Positions 26,932 to 37,336 are shown, numbered from the stretch's first letter. The stretch: DNA of 64,000 bases from an uncultured Bacteroidales bacterium (GCA_934699135.1 CAKUVM010000001.1:1-64000), one strand, 5' to 3'. The notes: generated by a model not told the origin, from the sequence alone. A program made the numbers and translations.

Positions 26932-27386
26932 TACAATATGTCGTTAACGTCAATCTTTTTAGGCTGCTGCGCCTCCTGGTTGTGCTCTGCTCCGGAGTAG
27001 ACGTAGAGGTTTCTGAAGAGCTGCGCCCCGAGGCGGTTCTTTGGGAGCATGCCCTTGACGGCGTGCTCGATGAGCTTGCGCGGGTCCTTTGCCATGATCT
27101 CGGCGGGGGTCTTGTCATGACGGCCACCAGGATATCCGGAGTAGGAGTAGAGGACCCTGTCCTGCATCTTGTTGCCGGTCATTTTAACCTTTGCGGCATT
27201 GATGATGACGACGTTGTCGCCGCAGTCTACATGAGGCGTGAAGTTGGGCTTGTTCTTGCCCCTGAGTGCCTTGGCGACCCTAGAAGCCAGGCGGCCAAGA
27301 ATCTGATCCGTAGCGTCGATGAGCAGCCACTGCTTATCGACGGTGGCCTTGTTGGCCGACACGGTCTTGTAACTTAATGTGTCCAC
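26931..27386 (-). CDS. rplM: 50S ribosomal protein L13
   Basis: The 151-residue L13. Conserved parts are QWLLIDATDQILGRLASRVAKALRGKNK, VIINAAKVKMTGNK, RHDKTPAEIMAKDPRKLIEHAVKGMLPKN and RLGAQLFRNLYVYSGAEHNQEAQQP. It is the first gene of the ribosomal operon and is preceded by a well-formed promoter with a leader of about 170 nt. Confidence 0.98.
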   Translation of the reverse strand: MDTLSYKTVSANKATVDKQWLLIDATDQILGRLASRVAKALRGKNKPNFTPHVDCGDNVVIINAAKVKMTGNKMQDRVLYSYSGYPGGRHDKTPAEIMAKDPRKLIEHAVKGMLPKNRLGAQLFRNLYVYSGAEHNQEAQQPKKIDVNDIL

Positions 27387-27556
27387 AGTCTTTGTTTTGT
27401 AAATGTGATAGACTTAATTATTAACTAATTGCGTGGGGCTGCCGCCCGCGGGAGTTGCATCCGAGCCTTGGCGCGCGCCTTTTGACCAACTTCAACTGCG
27501 CAGGCTCACACCCGAGTGCGCAACTTGCCCCCACTTAGTCGGATAATAATCGGGTG

Positions 27557-27586
27557 CGAAGTTAAGGAAAAAATCGCCCCGCGCAA
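27557..27586 (-). promoter_or_regulatory. Promoter of the ribosomal operon
   Basis: On the minus strand, TAACTTCG (one mismatch to TAnnTTTG) at 27564-27557 and TTG at 27586-27584, exactly 19 nt apart. The leader of roughly 160 nt before rplM shows no obvious gene; r-protein leaders often carry regulatory structure, but none was recognised. Confidence 0.55.
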
Positions 27587-27631
27587 CCGCAAGGCGGCCG
27601 TAAATGTCATAAAATGAGCAAAAACGCGTCT

Positions 27632-28228
27632 TTAGACCACTCGCGAGGCTATGCCCAGCGAGAGCGCCGCGGCCACGTTGATGTCGGAGTCGTCATAGAA
27701 GCAGGCGCGCGTGGAGTCGACGCCCATTTGGCGAAGCACCAGCTGCCAGGCGCGAGTGTCGGGTTTGCTCATGCCAATCTCATGGGAGAAGAAGACGCCG
27801 TCGAAAAGGCCGTCGAACGACCCGGGGCCGGGGTATTGCGCCCGGCAGACCTGTGCGTGGAGGTCGTTGCAGTTGCTCAGAAGAGCCACTTTTCGCCCGC
27901 TTTGGCGGAGGCCGCGGACGGCGTCCAGGGCGCCCGGGCGGAAGCCTATCAGCATGGCGTCCCACGCCTGGCGGATGTCTTGGTCGGTGGCGTCGGGGAT
28001 GAGGCACGCGCGCCTCACGCCGTCATAGAACTCCTCGGTGGTCACTTTTCCGTCGCAATAGAGGCTGAACACGCCGCCCGCCGCGTGGCTGTTGCTCACC
28101 TTGATGTCTTGATGAGGCATGCCGAGGGCCTCAAAGGCCGCGAAGGTGAGGCGGGCGTCAACGGAGTAGAGGACGTTGCCGAGGTCGAATATGTGGAGGT
28201 CCTTATCCTCGAATATTTCCAGTGCCAT
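27632..28228 (-). CDS. HAD family hydrolase (subfamily IA)
   Basis: A 198-residue haloacid dehalogenase-like hydrolase, probably a small-molecule phosphatase. Motif I is FDLGNVL (nucleophile Asp near residue 15, with Gly rather than Asp at the +2 position, as in the FDLGGVL subgroup). Motif II is LLSNCN, motif III the Lys in SKPDTRAW, and motif IV YDDSDINV. A helical cap lies between residues 25 and 95. It is 18 bp downstream of the methyltransferase gene and probably co-transcribed. The substrate is unknown. Confidence 0.9.
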   Translation of the reverse strand: MALEIFEDKDLHIFDLGNVLYSVDARLTFAAFEALGMPHQDIKVSNSHAAGGVFSLYCDGKVTTEEFYDGVRRACLIPDATDQDIRQAWDAMLIGFRPGALDAVRGLRQSGRKVALLSNCNDLHAQVCRAQYPGPGSFDGLFDGVFFSHEIGMSKPDTRAWQLVLRQMGVDSTRACFYDDSDINVAAALSLGIASRVV

Positions 28229-28246
28229 ATGGGGGGCGTTGATTTT

Positions 28247-28960
28247 TTACATTTCGTCGGTTGCGAGGCGAGCTAGGTAGTCATAATGCTCGCCTTCGGC
28301 CACAAGAGTGAAGGACAGGCCATTGCGCTCAGCGGCATCGGCCAGCGAGGCCTGATCTACGAACACCCAGGGGAACGTTTCGGAACGCGCGCCTCGGAAC
28401 TTGTAGACGTATTCCAGCTCGCCGTAGTATCGGCCTCCGATTGGCAGCGCGTAGCTGCCGTCTTCCTCCTCGTAGAGGTATATGAGGTCTGACGAATCCA
28501 GCAGTATCTGCCCGCCGGGGGCCAAGAGGGTCTTGGCCTTTGCAAGCAAGCGGTCAAGCCCTCTGATCGTGCCGGCGAGCCCCGCCCCGTTCATGAGCAT
28601 AAGCAGGGTGTCATATCGCTTGGCCGTCTCAAAGGTGTAGAAATCGGCCGTCGTCACCTTTTTCACGCCACGGTCCCGGATGACGTTGGCCGCCGATGGC
28701 GAGATCTCCACAGCCTCGACATCCACGCCATGCCGCTGAAGCCAGAGGGAGTGGCTTCCCGACCCCGCGCCAACGTCTAGCACGCGCCCCGAGGCCAGGC
28801 TCATGGCCCTTTTCTCAAGCTGTCCCATGGTGTCCCAATTATGGAAAAACTCGCTCACGGGCCACTCGTCGGTCTCGGCCAAGTCACTTTCCACTGTGAG
28901 GGTCGCGGCCGTGTCGCCCTCATAATATGCCTTTATGGCCTCGCCGTAGGGGTCTGTCAT
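28247..28960 (-). CDS. Class I SAM-dependent methyltransferase
   Basis: A 237-residue methyltransferase. The start MTDPYGEAIKAYYEGD is preferred over a frame 13 codons longer because the longer N-terminus is basic and unlike the family. Motif I, VLDVGAGSGSHSLWL, is near residues 72-86; the acidic end of strand 2 (VEAVEISPSA) follows, and the post-II region DTLLMLMNGAGL replaces the usual DxVxxxxxL. The last third is beta-rich (GGRYYGELEYVYKFRGA). It heads a two-gene run with the HAD hydrolase and is separated from the upstream tRNA gene by a terminator. Substrate unknown. Confidence 0.88.
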   Translation of the reverse strand: MTDPYGEAIKAYYEGDTAATLTVESDLAETDEWPVSEFFHNWDTMGQLEKRAMSLASGRVLDVGAGSGSHSLWLQRHGVDVEAVEISPSAANVIRDRGVKKVTTADFYTFETAKRYDTLLMLMNGAGLAGTIRGLDRLLAKAKTLLAPGGQILLDSSDLIYLYEEEDGSYALPIGGRYYGELEYVYKFRGARSETFPWVFVDQASLADAAERNGLSFTLVAEGEHYDYLARLATDEM

Positions 28961-28998
28961 GTGCGCTTGTGTAGATTGCTTAGCCTTCACTCGGGTCA

Positions 28999-29034
28999 CA
29001 AAAAAAGCCTCGTCACACGCAGGTTGACGAGGCT
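28999..29034 (-). terminator. Terminator of the tRNA gene
   Basis: Perfect 10-bp stem (AGCCTCGTCA with TGACGAGGCT) followed on the minus strand by seven T. It lies 20 bp downstream of the tRNA. Confidence 0.85.
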
Positions 29035-29054
29035 CAACTAATCATTTGTGAGGG

Positions 29055-29129
29055 TGGGCCCACTTGGGCTTGAACCAAGGACCCTCTGATTATGAGTCAG
29101 ATGCTACTAACCAACTGAGCTATAGGCCC
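29055..29129 (-). tRNA. tRNA with anticodon CAT (elongator Met or Ile2)
   Basis: A full cloverleaf on the minus strand: acceptor GGGCCTA pairing with TGGGCCC, D arm AGCTCAGTTGG, anticodon stem TCTGA/TCAGA around loop CTCATAA, and T-arm with the GGTTCAAGC loop. The discriminator is A; CCA is not encoded. The CAT anticodon means elongator methionine, or isoleucine (AUA) if C34 is modified to lysidine. The standard acceptor pair G1-C72 rules out the initiator. Confidence 0.93.
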
Positions 29130-29377
29130 GAATTTCAATCAAAAGATTAGAAATTGCCCTAGGGGTCTTCCCCGAAAGGCAGTGCAAATATATGACCTTT
29201 TGCCGAGACCGCAAAATGGTTGGCGCAAAAAGTCGGCTTATGTCGCACGCTTACCGTCTGGGGGGGGGGGGAGCGGACGCCACATATGGCTCGCGGGAGG
29301 GGCAAGCCCCCGCCCCGGCAGCCTTGGCTAGCGGGACGGGGGCTCATATTTTTCCCTCCGTTTTAGGAGACGGCGGG
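29130..29377. other. Intergenic region between the tRNA and lysA, with a G12 tract
   Basis: No supported gene. It contains a run of twelve G at 29260-29271 and a long G+C-rich inverted sequence (about 29307-29341) followed by TATTTTT on the + strand. This may serve as a transcript end, although lysA ends facing it from the other side. Confidence 0.5.
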
Positions 29378-30526
29378 CTACTCCGAGTAGTGGCTGGCGG
29401 CGAACTCGCGAAGGTTGTAGCGCGAGCTCATCACCTCGCCGTAGGCCCCGGCGGAGCGGATGGCGATGAGGTCGCCGCGGCTTGTGGCCGGGAGCACGAC
29501 TTCCTTGCCAAAGCAGTCTGACGACTCGCACACGGGGCCCACCACGTCATATTTCTCCGTCGCGGCGGAGCTGCTGATGTTCTCTATCTTATGAAACGCG
29601 TGATAGAGGGCGGGGCGGATGAGGTCGTTCATGCCGGCGTCCACAATGGCGAACTGCTTCTTTTGGCCTTTCTTGACATATAGGACGCGCGTGATGAGCG
29701 AGCCGCACTGGGCCACGAGGCTTCGACCCAGCTCAAAATGGACTTTCTGGCCCTCGCGGAGTTCCAGGTGCTTGGCAAAGGTGTTGAAATACTCCTCGAA
29801 ATCTGGCACGGGGACCTCGTCAGGGTGCTCGTAGTCAACGCCAAGGCCGCCGCCCACGTTTATGACGGAGAGGCGGACCTTGTTTTGCTCGAACTGCCTC
29901 TGGATCTCGTTGACGCGGGTGCAGAGAGCCTGGAAGGCCCCCATGTCGGTGATCTGCGAGCCTATGTGGAAGTGCAGGCCCACCAGGTTTATGTTGCTCA
30001 GCTCAATGGCCTTGCGCGTCGCGGCCTCGACCTCCCACAGCCCGATGCCGAACTTGTTCTCTTCGAGGCCCGTGGTGATGTATTGGTGGGTGTGCGCGTC
30101 AACGTTAGGGTTTACGCGGAGGGCCACGTCGGCCACCTTGCCTTTGCGGCAGGCCAGCTCATTGATGACCTCCATCTCGGGGACTGACTCGACGTTGAAG
30201 CACTCAATGCCCGCGTCTAGCGCGAGGTTGATCTCCCAGTCGGCCTTGCCCACGCCGGCGTAGACGATCTTTTTGCTGTCGAAGCCATGCTCGAGGGCGC
30301 AGCGCACCTCGTTGCCGCTGACGCAATCGATGCCCAGACCGAAATTCCGCACCTCGTCGAGGATGCGGGGGTTGGCATTGGCCTTTACCGCGAAATGGAC
30401 GGCGAAGTCGCGCCTCCCGGCGAGCCTTGTCACCGTCTGAAGGGTTTGGCGGAGGAGGCTGATGTCATAGTAATAGAACGGCGTCGCCATCTGGGCGAAG
30501 CGGTCTAGTGGAAACCGTGTGGCCAT
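29378..30526 (-). CDS. lysA: Diaminopimelate decarboxylase
   Basis: The 382-residue PLP enzyme (fold III) that makes lysine from meso-diaminopimelate. The N-terminal TIM barrel carries the PLP lysine in FAVHFAVKANANPRIL (near residue 48) and the glycine-rich INVGGGLGVDYEHP; LHFHIGSQ holds the His near 165. The C-terminal beta-domain ends with VVGPVCESSDCFG (substrate and active-site Cys) and SAGAYGEVMSSRYN. It is 15 bp downstream of the aspartokinase gene, so the two form a lysine operon. It is somewhat shorter than the 400-420 residues of many homologues but complete. Confidence 0.96.
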   Translation of the reverse strand: MATRFPLDRFAQMATPFYYYDISLLRQTLQTVTRLAGRRDFAVHFAVKANANPRILDEVRNFGLGIDCVSGNEVRCALEHGFDSKKIVYAGVGKADWEINLALDAGIECFNVESVPEMEVINELACRKGKVADVALRVNPNVDAHTHQYITTGLEENKFGIGLWEVEAATRKAIELSNINLVGLHFHIGSQITDMGAFQALCTRVNEIQRQFEQNKVRLSVINVGGGLGVDYEHPDEVPVPDFEEYFNTFAKHLELREGQKVHFELGRSLVAQCGSLITRVLYVKKGQKKQFAIVDAGMNDLIRPALYHAFHKIENISSSAATEKYDVVGPVCESSDCFGKEVVLPATSRGDLIAIRSAGAYGEVMSSRYNLREFAASHYSE

Positions 30527-30541
30527 TGGCTCCTCTTTTTA

Positions 30542-31858
30542 TTAGTTGAAGAGGTTTGCGCTCAGGCCGCGGAGGGCTGCGACCTTGTCTGTGGCGGCCA
30601 CAAGGATGGAGACGTTGTGTGAGGAGCCGCCGTAAGAGATCATACGCACAGGCACTTCTCTCAGGGCGTCGAAGATCTTTGAGGCATAGCCCTTCTTGCC
30701 CGCGCTGAAGTCTCCGGCAATGCAGATGATGCACTGATCCTTATCCACCTCGACGGTGCCATATTTCTTGAGGTCGTCGATGATGTCGTAGAGGTGGCGG
30801 TCATTGTCTATGGTGACGGAGACTCCGACCTCAGAGGTGGTGATCATGTCGATAGGCGTCTTGTAGCTCTCGAAGATCTCGAAGACCTTTCGCATGAAGC
30901 CGTAGGCCAGGAGCATGCGGCTGCTCTTGATTCGGAGGGCGGTGATGTTGTCCTTTGCCGCGATGGCGGCCACGCGGTCGGGGCACTGGTGGCCGCTGAT
31001 GAGGGTGCCGTGGGCCTTGGGGTCCATGGTGTTGAGCAGTCGGACGGGGATGTTGTTCACCTTGGCGGGCAAGACGCATGTGGGGTGGAGGATCTTGGCC
31101 CCGAAGTAGGCCAGCTCGGCTGCCTCGTCAAAGGAGAGTTCGCTGACGGGCTTAGTGTTCTCCACGAAGCGCGGGTCGTTATTGTGCATGCCGTCGATGT
31201 CTGTCCAAATCTGGATCTCGTCGGCAAGGATGGCCGCGCCGATGAGCGAGGCGGTGTAGTCTGAGCCGCCGCGCTGCAGGTTGTCCACCTCTCCAAAAGA
31301 GTTGCGGCAGATGTAGCCCTGGGTGATGTATATGTCGAAGCCGGCGTTCTTCTCGAGGAGGGCCTTGAGGTTCTCGCGGATGTATGCCGTGTCGGGCTCG
31401 TTGTTCTTGTCTATGCGCATATAGTCGAGCGCGGGCAAGAGGCATGACTTGACGCCTTGCTCAAGGAGGTAGAGATTGAACATTCCCGTGGAGATAAGCT
31501 CGCCCTGAGACAAGATCTCTTTCTCCTCGAAGACAGTGAAGACGTTGTTGGTGAATGACTTGATGTAGTTGAACCTCTCTCTGATGAGAGCCAGCCCTTT
31601 CTCCTTGTACTCGTCAGAGGAGTATAGCTCCGCCACGTGCAGCGCATATTTGGCCTCGAGCTTGCTGATGACCTCGTTCGCGCCGTCGGCATTCTTCTTG
31701 TAGAGATAGTTTGATATTTCCACAAGGCTGTTTGTGGTGCCGGACATTGCGGAGAGGACGACAATCTTGACCTGTCCGTCTTCGAGCACGAGTTTTGCCA
31801 CATCCTTCATGCGCGCGGCCGAACCGACCGACGTGCCGCCGAACTTCAGTACCTTCAT
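30542..31858 (-). CDS. lysC: Aspartate kinase
   Basis: A 438-residue monofunctional aspartokinase: first step of the aspartate family (Lys, Met, Thr). Kinase domain: the start MKVLKFGGTSVGSA, ALLEKNAGFDIYITQGYI, and GGSDYTASLIGAAILADEIQIWTDIDG. Two ACT-type regulatory segments occupy the last 130 residues (ITALRIKSSRML..., VSVTIDNDRHLYDI), with the feedback-site MITTSEVGVS. Pairing with lysA suggests lysine-linked expression. The promoter upstream is one of the best in the window; the leader of about 45 nt is too short for a lysine riboswitch. Confidence 0.95.
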   Translation of the reverse strand: MKVLKFGGTSVGSAARMKDVAKLVLEDGQVKIVVLSAMSGTTNSLVEISNYLYKKNADGANEVISKLEAKYALHVAELYSSDEYKEKGLALIRERFNYIKSFTNNVFTVFEEKEILSQGELISTGMFNLYLLEQGVKSCLLPALDYMRIDKNNEPDTAYIRENLKALLEKNAGFDIYITQGYICRNSFGEVDNLQRGGSDYTASLIGAAILADEIQIWTDIDGMHNNDPRFVENTKPVSELSFDEAAELAYFGAKILHPTCVLPAKVNNIPVRLLNTMDPKAHGTLISGHQCPDRVAAIAAKDNITALRIKSSRMLLAYGFMRKVFEIFESYKTPIDMITTSEVGVSVTIDNDRHLYDIIDDLKKYGTVEVDKDQCIICIAGDFSAGKKGYASKIFDALREVPVRMISYGGSSHNVSILVAATDKVAALRGLSANLFN

Positions 31859-31904
31859 TGATCTATGGTTTTAATATCTTAACATCATTGGTATAATACA
31901 AACG

Positions 31905-31934
31905 CAAAGTTATCCCTTTCGGGGCAATTGCCAA
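31905..31934 (-). promoter_or_regulatory. Promoter of the lysC-lysA operon
   Basis: On the minus strand, exact -7 TAACTTTG at 31912-31905 and TTG at 31934-31932, spacing 19 nt: a canonical Bacteroidota promoter. Confidence 0.7.
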
Positions 31935-31996
31935 CACATTGCAGGGGGAATATTGCGCCGAGAGTGAAAAATTTGGCGCTGCCGGCAGAGACAGAA

Positions 31997-33316
31997 TCAG
32001 AGCCTGCGCGCCAAGAGGGTCATCTTGTCTGGCGAGAGCGAACCCAGGCGCACGCCGACAACAGAGTTCACCTCTGCGACACTGGCGGGCACCTCCACCC
32101 TTATGTAATTCTCAGTGAAACCCACATGGAAGCCGTCCCTCACGCTGGCCTCGACAAGCACCCGCGCCTCACGCCCCTCGTGCGCCTTGTAGAAGTCTAC
32201 CCTTTTCCGCTCCGAGATTTGATGCAAGACAGCGTTCCTCTCGTGCCTTTCGGCCACCGACACCACAGGCTTAATGTCCAACGCCCTGGTCCCAGGACGC
32301 TCAGAATATGTGAAGACGTGGAGCTGCGTGACGGGCAGAGCCTCAATGAAGGCGCGGGTCTGCTCAAAAAGGTCGGCCGTCTCGCCGTTGACGCCCACAA
32401 TGACATCCGCTCCAATGAAAGCGTCGGGGATAAGGCCGCGCACTTTTTCTATTTTGTCCGCATAGTGGGCCGTGTCGTAGCGTCGGCGCATGAGCCGCAA
32501 CATATGGTCCGAGCCAGACTGGAGGGGGATGTGGAAGTGAGGCATGAACTTTGCGGATTGCGCGCAGTGGGCAATGACATCGTCAGTGAGGAGGTTGGGT
32601 TCAATGGACGAAATCCTATACCTCTCAACACCCTCAACGCCCTCCAACGCTCTGACAAGGTCAAGAAACGACTCTCCTTGATGCCGGCCAAAGTCACCTA
32701 TGTTGACGCCCGTGAGCACAATCTCTTTGGCTCCATCGGCCGCCGCCTTGCGGGCCAAATCAACAGTCTGCGCCACTGAGGCACTGCGGCTAAGCCCCCT
32801 GGCCATGGGAATGGTGCAATAGGAACAGAAATAGTCGCAACCGTCTTGCACTTTCAGGAACGACCGGGTACGGTCTCCGCTGGAGTAGCTCCCGATGAAG
32901 GCGCGGTCGCGGAGAATGTCGGTCGTCACCACTTTGGCCACGTCCCTCTGTCTGAGGCCATCCTCGACCAACGCGACGAGCCTGTCTTTGGTATTGCTTC
33001 CCAAGACCAGCGACACGCCATCCATCTTGGCAATCATGTCTGCCTGGAGCTGGGCGAAGCAGCCCGTCACAACCACAAAGGCGTCAGGATTGTGACGCAT
33101 GCAGCGGCCAATCGTCTGACGGCATTTTTTGTTAGCCTCCTCGGTCACCGTGCATGTGTTGATGACGTATATGTCCGCCACCCCGTCAAAGTCCACCCTC
33201 TCGAAGCCTGCTTGCGCCATGCGTCTGGCCATATCGCTCGTCTCACTAAAATTGAGCTTGCACCCGAGGGTGTGGAAGGCCACTCTGCGCGGGGCGAAAC
33301 TGGCAGTGTCTATCAT
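31997..33316 (-). CDS. mtaB: tRNA (N6-threonylcarbamoyladenosine37-C2) methylthiotransferase
   Basis: A 439-residue radical-SAM methylthiotransferase that converts t6A37 to ms2t6A37 in tRNAs reading ANN codons. The start MIDTASFAPRRVAFHTLGCKLN is chosen by family alignment; the frame runs 44 codons further upstream without support. The UPF0004 domain has its three Cys (TLGCKLN, INTCTVT, VTGCFAQ). The radical-SAM domain has CDYFCSYCTIPMARG (CxxxCxxC), then GVNIGDFG. A C-terminal TRAM domain (VLVEASVRDGFHVGFTENYIRVEV) completes it. The GCK/NTCT pattern separates it from MiaB and RimO. Confidence 0.94.
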   Translation of the reverse strand: MIDTASFAPRRVAFHTLGCKLNFSETSDMARRMAQAGFERVDFDGVADIYVINTCTVTEEANKKCRQTIGRCMRHNPDAFVVVTGCFAQLQADMIAKMDGVSLVLGSNTKDRLVALVEDGLRQRDVAKVVTTDILRDRAFIGSYSSGDRTRSFLKVQDGCDYFCSYCTIPMARGLSRSASVAQTVDLARKAAADGAKEIVLTGVNIGDFGRHQGESFLDLVRALEGVEGVERYRISSIEPNLLTDDVIAHCAQSAKFMPHFHIPLQSGSDHMLRLMRRRYDTAHYADKIEKVRGLIPDAFIGADVIVGVNGETADLFEQTRAFIEALPVTQLHVFTYSERPGTRALDIKPVVSVAERHERNAVLHQISERKRVDFYKAHEGREARVLVEASVRDGFHVGFTENYIRVEVPASVAEVNSVVGVRLGSLSPDKMTLLARRL

Positions 33317-33353
33317 ATTATGGTAAATATGTTCAAGGAACGGGAAAACGAAG

Positions 33354-33385
33354 GCGACCCGCGCTGCCTGGGCAGCGCGGGTCGC
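33354..33385 (-). terminator. Terminator downstream of rpmE2
   Basis: A perfect 15-bp G+C-rich stem with a 2-nt centre (GCGACCCGCGCTGCC with its complement), followed on the minus strand by CTTCGTTTTCCC. A very stable hairpin 136 bp after rpmE2. Confidence 0.7.
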
Positions 33386-33520
33386 TAAACTCATGAGTTC
33401 AATGCGCCATTGCCGTGCGGATTCGCCGGCAAGATAGCCGCCGAGCACCCGCCGTGCTCCTATGCGCCCAAAGTTTGTGCAACTCTTTGCACACGCTCAC
33501 GAGAAACTAGGGCGAGAAGA

Positions 33521-33784
33521 TTACTTCTTCCTGTTCTCGAAGCGCTTGCCGTAACGGTTCATGAACTTATCGACGCGGCCGGCCGTGTCGACGAGCTTCA
33601 TCTTACCGGTGTAGAACGGGTGAGAGCTGCTGGAGATTTCGAGCTTAACCTGCGGATAGGTCACGCCATCGATCTCAATGGAGTCTTTCGTGGTGGCGCA
33701 AGAGCGGACAACGAAAGTCTCGTTGTTGGACATATCCGTGAAGGCTACGAGCCTGTAGTTCTCCGGATGGATGTTCTTTTTCAT
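33521..33784 (-). CDS. rpmE2: 50S ribosomal protein L31, type B
   Basis: An 87-residue L31. MKKNIHPENYRLVAFTDMSNNETF is the type B start; the upstream in-frame extension is not supported. It has no Cys ligand set like the zinc-binding C+ form, so it is the zinc-independent paralogue. The C-terminus (HPFYTGKMKLVDTAGRVDKFMNRYGKRF) is canonical. In Bacteroidota this is the usual or only L31. Confidence 0.96.
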   Translation of the reverse strand: MKKNIHPENYRLVAFTDMSNNETFVVRSCATTKDSIEIDGVTYPQVKLEISSSSHPFYTGKMKLVDTAGRVDKFMNRYGKRFENRKK

Positions 33785-33851
33785 TGGTTGATTATTTATA
33801 TAGTTTCGAAACTTCCAGTGTAGAACGATACGTGGAGTCTTTTCAAGGCGC

Positions 33852-33882
33852 GAATTTAGGCATAAGGCATTTAATTTGCAAT
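33852..33882 (-). promoter_or_regulatory. rpmE2 promoter
   Basis: On the minus strand, TAAATTCG (one mismatch) at 33859-33852 with TTG at 33882-33880, spacing 20 nt. Confidence 0.5.
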
Positions 33883-33903
33883 GAGAAGTGGCTGTATGCC
33901 AAC

Positions 33904-33941
33904 AAAAAAAGGCGAGGGGAGGCATTAAGCCAACCCTCGCC
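33904..33941 (-). terminator. Terminator after gldJ
   Basis: Stem GGCGAGGG...CCCTCGCC (imperfect inner part, 33911-33941), followed by seven T on the minus strand, 23 bp after the gldJ stop. Confidence 0.85.
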
Positions 33942-33964
33942 ATAAATTTTCAAGAGGCACTGAT

Positions 33965-35542
<1,578 letters not shown>

Positions 35543-35605
35543 ATCTTATCCTCTTGATTCTATTACGAGTGCCTGCCAGGGCGCGGAAAACGCACCGAGC
35601 AGTCG

Positions 35606-35613
35606 CAAAGTTA
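35606..35613 (-). promoter_or_regulatory. -7 element before gldJ
   Basis: Exact TAACTTTG on the minus strand, about 65 bp before the gldJ ATG. The nearest TTG is 24 nt upstream, slightly too far, so the promoter is tentative. Confidence 0.4.
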
Positions 35614-35667
35614 AAAATTCGCTCGCACTTCTCTACGCAAAAAGCGCGATAACTGTTGCCCGCCAGG

Positions 35668-36150
35668 CTAATCTTTTTCAACAAGGGCTACGGCATAGGC
35701 CGCCCCGCCCTCTTCACGGCCCTCGAAACCTAGCTTTTCGGTGGTCGTGGCCTTGACCGACACGCAGTCCGCTTCCACACCCATGGCTTGCGCCATGGCC
35801 TGGCTCATGAGAGGTATTAGCGGCATGAGTTTGGGACGTTGGAGGGCGATGGTGCAATCTACGTTTACAACCTTGTAGCCCTTTGTGGCAATTATGTCTA
35901 TAACTTTGGCCAACAATATCTTGCTGTCAATGCCAGCATATTCTCCACTGTTGTCGGGGAAGTGAAACCCTATGTCGCGCATATTGGCGGCCCCGAGCAG
36001 CGCGTCGCATACGGCGTGGATGAGCACGTCTCCATCGGAATGAGCCACCCAGCCACGCTCGTGGGGGACGCTCACGCCGCCTATCGTCATAGGCAGTCCG
36101 CCTTGCAGGCGGTGAACGTCATAGCCAAATCCGACCCTGATGTTAGTCAT
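35668..36150 (-). CDS. ispF: 2-C-methyl-D-erythritol 2,4-cyclodiphosphate synthase
   Basis: A 160-residue IspF of the non-mevalonate isoprenoid pathway. The start RVGFGYDVHRL supplies metal ligands Asp and His; GGVSVPHERGWVAHSDGDVLIHAVCDALLGAANMRDIG, with the third ligand His, and VSVKATTTEKLGFEGREEG near the C-terminus are conserved. It starts 7 bp after porV, placing an essential metabolic enzyme inside a secretion-system gene run. Some Bacteroidales share this arrangement, so the link may be about co-expression rather than function. Confidence 0.97.
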   Translation of the reverse strand: MTNIRVGFGYDVHRLQGGLPMTIGGVSVPHERGWVAHSDGDVLIHAVCDALLGAANMRDIGFHFPDNSGEYAGIDSKILLAKVIDIIATKGYKVVNVDCTIALQRPKLMPLIPLMSQAMAQAMGVEADCVSVKATTTEKLGFEGREEGGAAYAVALVEKD

Positions 36151-36157
36151 ATGCGCC

Positions 36158-37336
36158 TTATTTCAAGAATTTGCCAATATCGAAACCCAGTGAGATTCTC
36201 ACCGTGTTGGCCAAAGCCGAGTTGCTGTTGGCGTTGCCTACGGGGAATATGTAGCTAGCGGCCACCTCTATCATCTGATACTTGACCCCGAGGCCTGCCG
36301 AGGCGTACTTCAGATTGCCCTTGTTCTCGGGATTGTTGTGATAGCCGACGCGGGCTGAGAACATATTGTTATATGTGTACTCAATGCCGCCGCAGATGTC
36401 AATCTCCTCAAGCTCCTCCTTGCCGCCGCGGGGGGCGTCTGTAAAGCTGGAGAATATGGACGCTATTACCGACTTGTCATAATATTTTTGGCGCTTCTCG
36501 TACATTGCCTCGTCGTCATCGGCGTTGCGATAGTCCGGCGTCGGGACAAGGAGTTTGTTGAAATCTACCGTGGCCCCAATCTTGTTGTAGTTGTCTATCT
36601 CATACCAGAAGCCCACGCCGAGCCGGAGGTTGGCGGGCAAGTACTCGTTGGTGACCCCGTTATCGTATGTTATCTTAGTGCCTATGTTCGTGATGTTGAG
36701 GCCCACCATGAGGTCGGCCTTCGCGCCAGCCACGGAGACGGGTTTCTTGTAATAGAACGCTATGTCGGCAGCCACGGCGTTTCCTTTGGAATAGCCGTCA
36801 TCGTCCACCTGGAAACCGAGGTCGGAATGTATGAAACGGAGGGCTATGGCGCCGGAGAGTGTCTTGGAGAGGGCCAATGAATATGCGGCGTCTATGCTGA
36901 ACTCGTTTGGCTTATAGTCTCCCTGGAGGTCGCCGTTGTCATTATAGAACTCCAGTTTGCCGAGAGAAAAGTAGCGGACGCTCGCGCTCACGGCGTTTCT
37001 CTCGTTGATTTTGTAATAGCCCATCATATTGAACAAATTAATGTCTGATATGATGTTGCGCAGCCAAGGCGTGACGGATATGGCCGCCCCCGCCCGGCTC
37101 TCCATGCGCACGTATTTGGCCGGATTCCAATACTGTGAGTTGATGTCTGGGGTGGAAGCCACGCCGGCATCGCCCATAGACGTGCCTCTCGCCTCCGGGG
37201 CGATGTTGAGCATCTGCACGCTTGTGGGGATGGGGTTATAGTCGTTGGAGACGGTCGTGGAGAAATCATCATCCTGCGCCGAGAGACTGACGGGGACTGT
37301 GAGCAGGCCTAAGAGCAGAAACGCTTTGGTTTTCAT
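36158..37336 (-). CDS. porV: Type IX secretion system outer-membrane protein PorV
   Basis: A 392-residue FadL-like barrel (LptO/PorV). It has a signal peptide (MKTKAFLLLGLLTVPVSLSA, then Gln-Asp), the conserved early motif PTSVQMLNIAPEARGTSMGDAGVAS and NSQYWNPAKYV, and a C-terminal strand ending LGFDIGKFLK. PorV shuttles cargo from the Sov translocon to the attachment complex and partners the sortase PorU, which is encoded 68 bp upstream. Both lie in the same order and strand as in other Bacteroidota. Confidence 0.93.
   Translation of the reverse strand: MKTKAFLLLGLLTVPVSLSAQDDDFSTTVSNDYNPIPTSVQMLNIAPEARGTSMGDAGVASTPDINSQYWNPAKYVRMESRAGAAISVTPWLRNIISDINLFNMMGYYKINERNAVSASVRYFSLGKLEFYNDNGDLQGDYKPNEFSIDAAYSLALSKTLSGAIALRFIHSDLGFQVDDDGYSKGNAVAADIAFYYKKPVSVAGAKADLMVGLNITNIGTKITYDNGVTNEYLPANLRLGVGFWYEIDNYNKIGATVDFNKLLVPTPDYRNADDDEAMYEKRQKYYDKSVIASIFSSFTDAPRGGKEELEEIDICGGIEYTYNNMFSARVGYHNNPENKGNLKYASAGLGVKYQMIEVAASYIFPVGNANSNSALANTVRISLGFDIGKFLK

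Noticed and set aside
31859..31912. Lysine riboswitch upstream of aspartokinase
   Set aside because: The promoter leaves a leader of only about 45 nt, far too short for an L-box.
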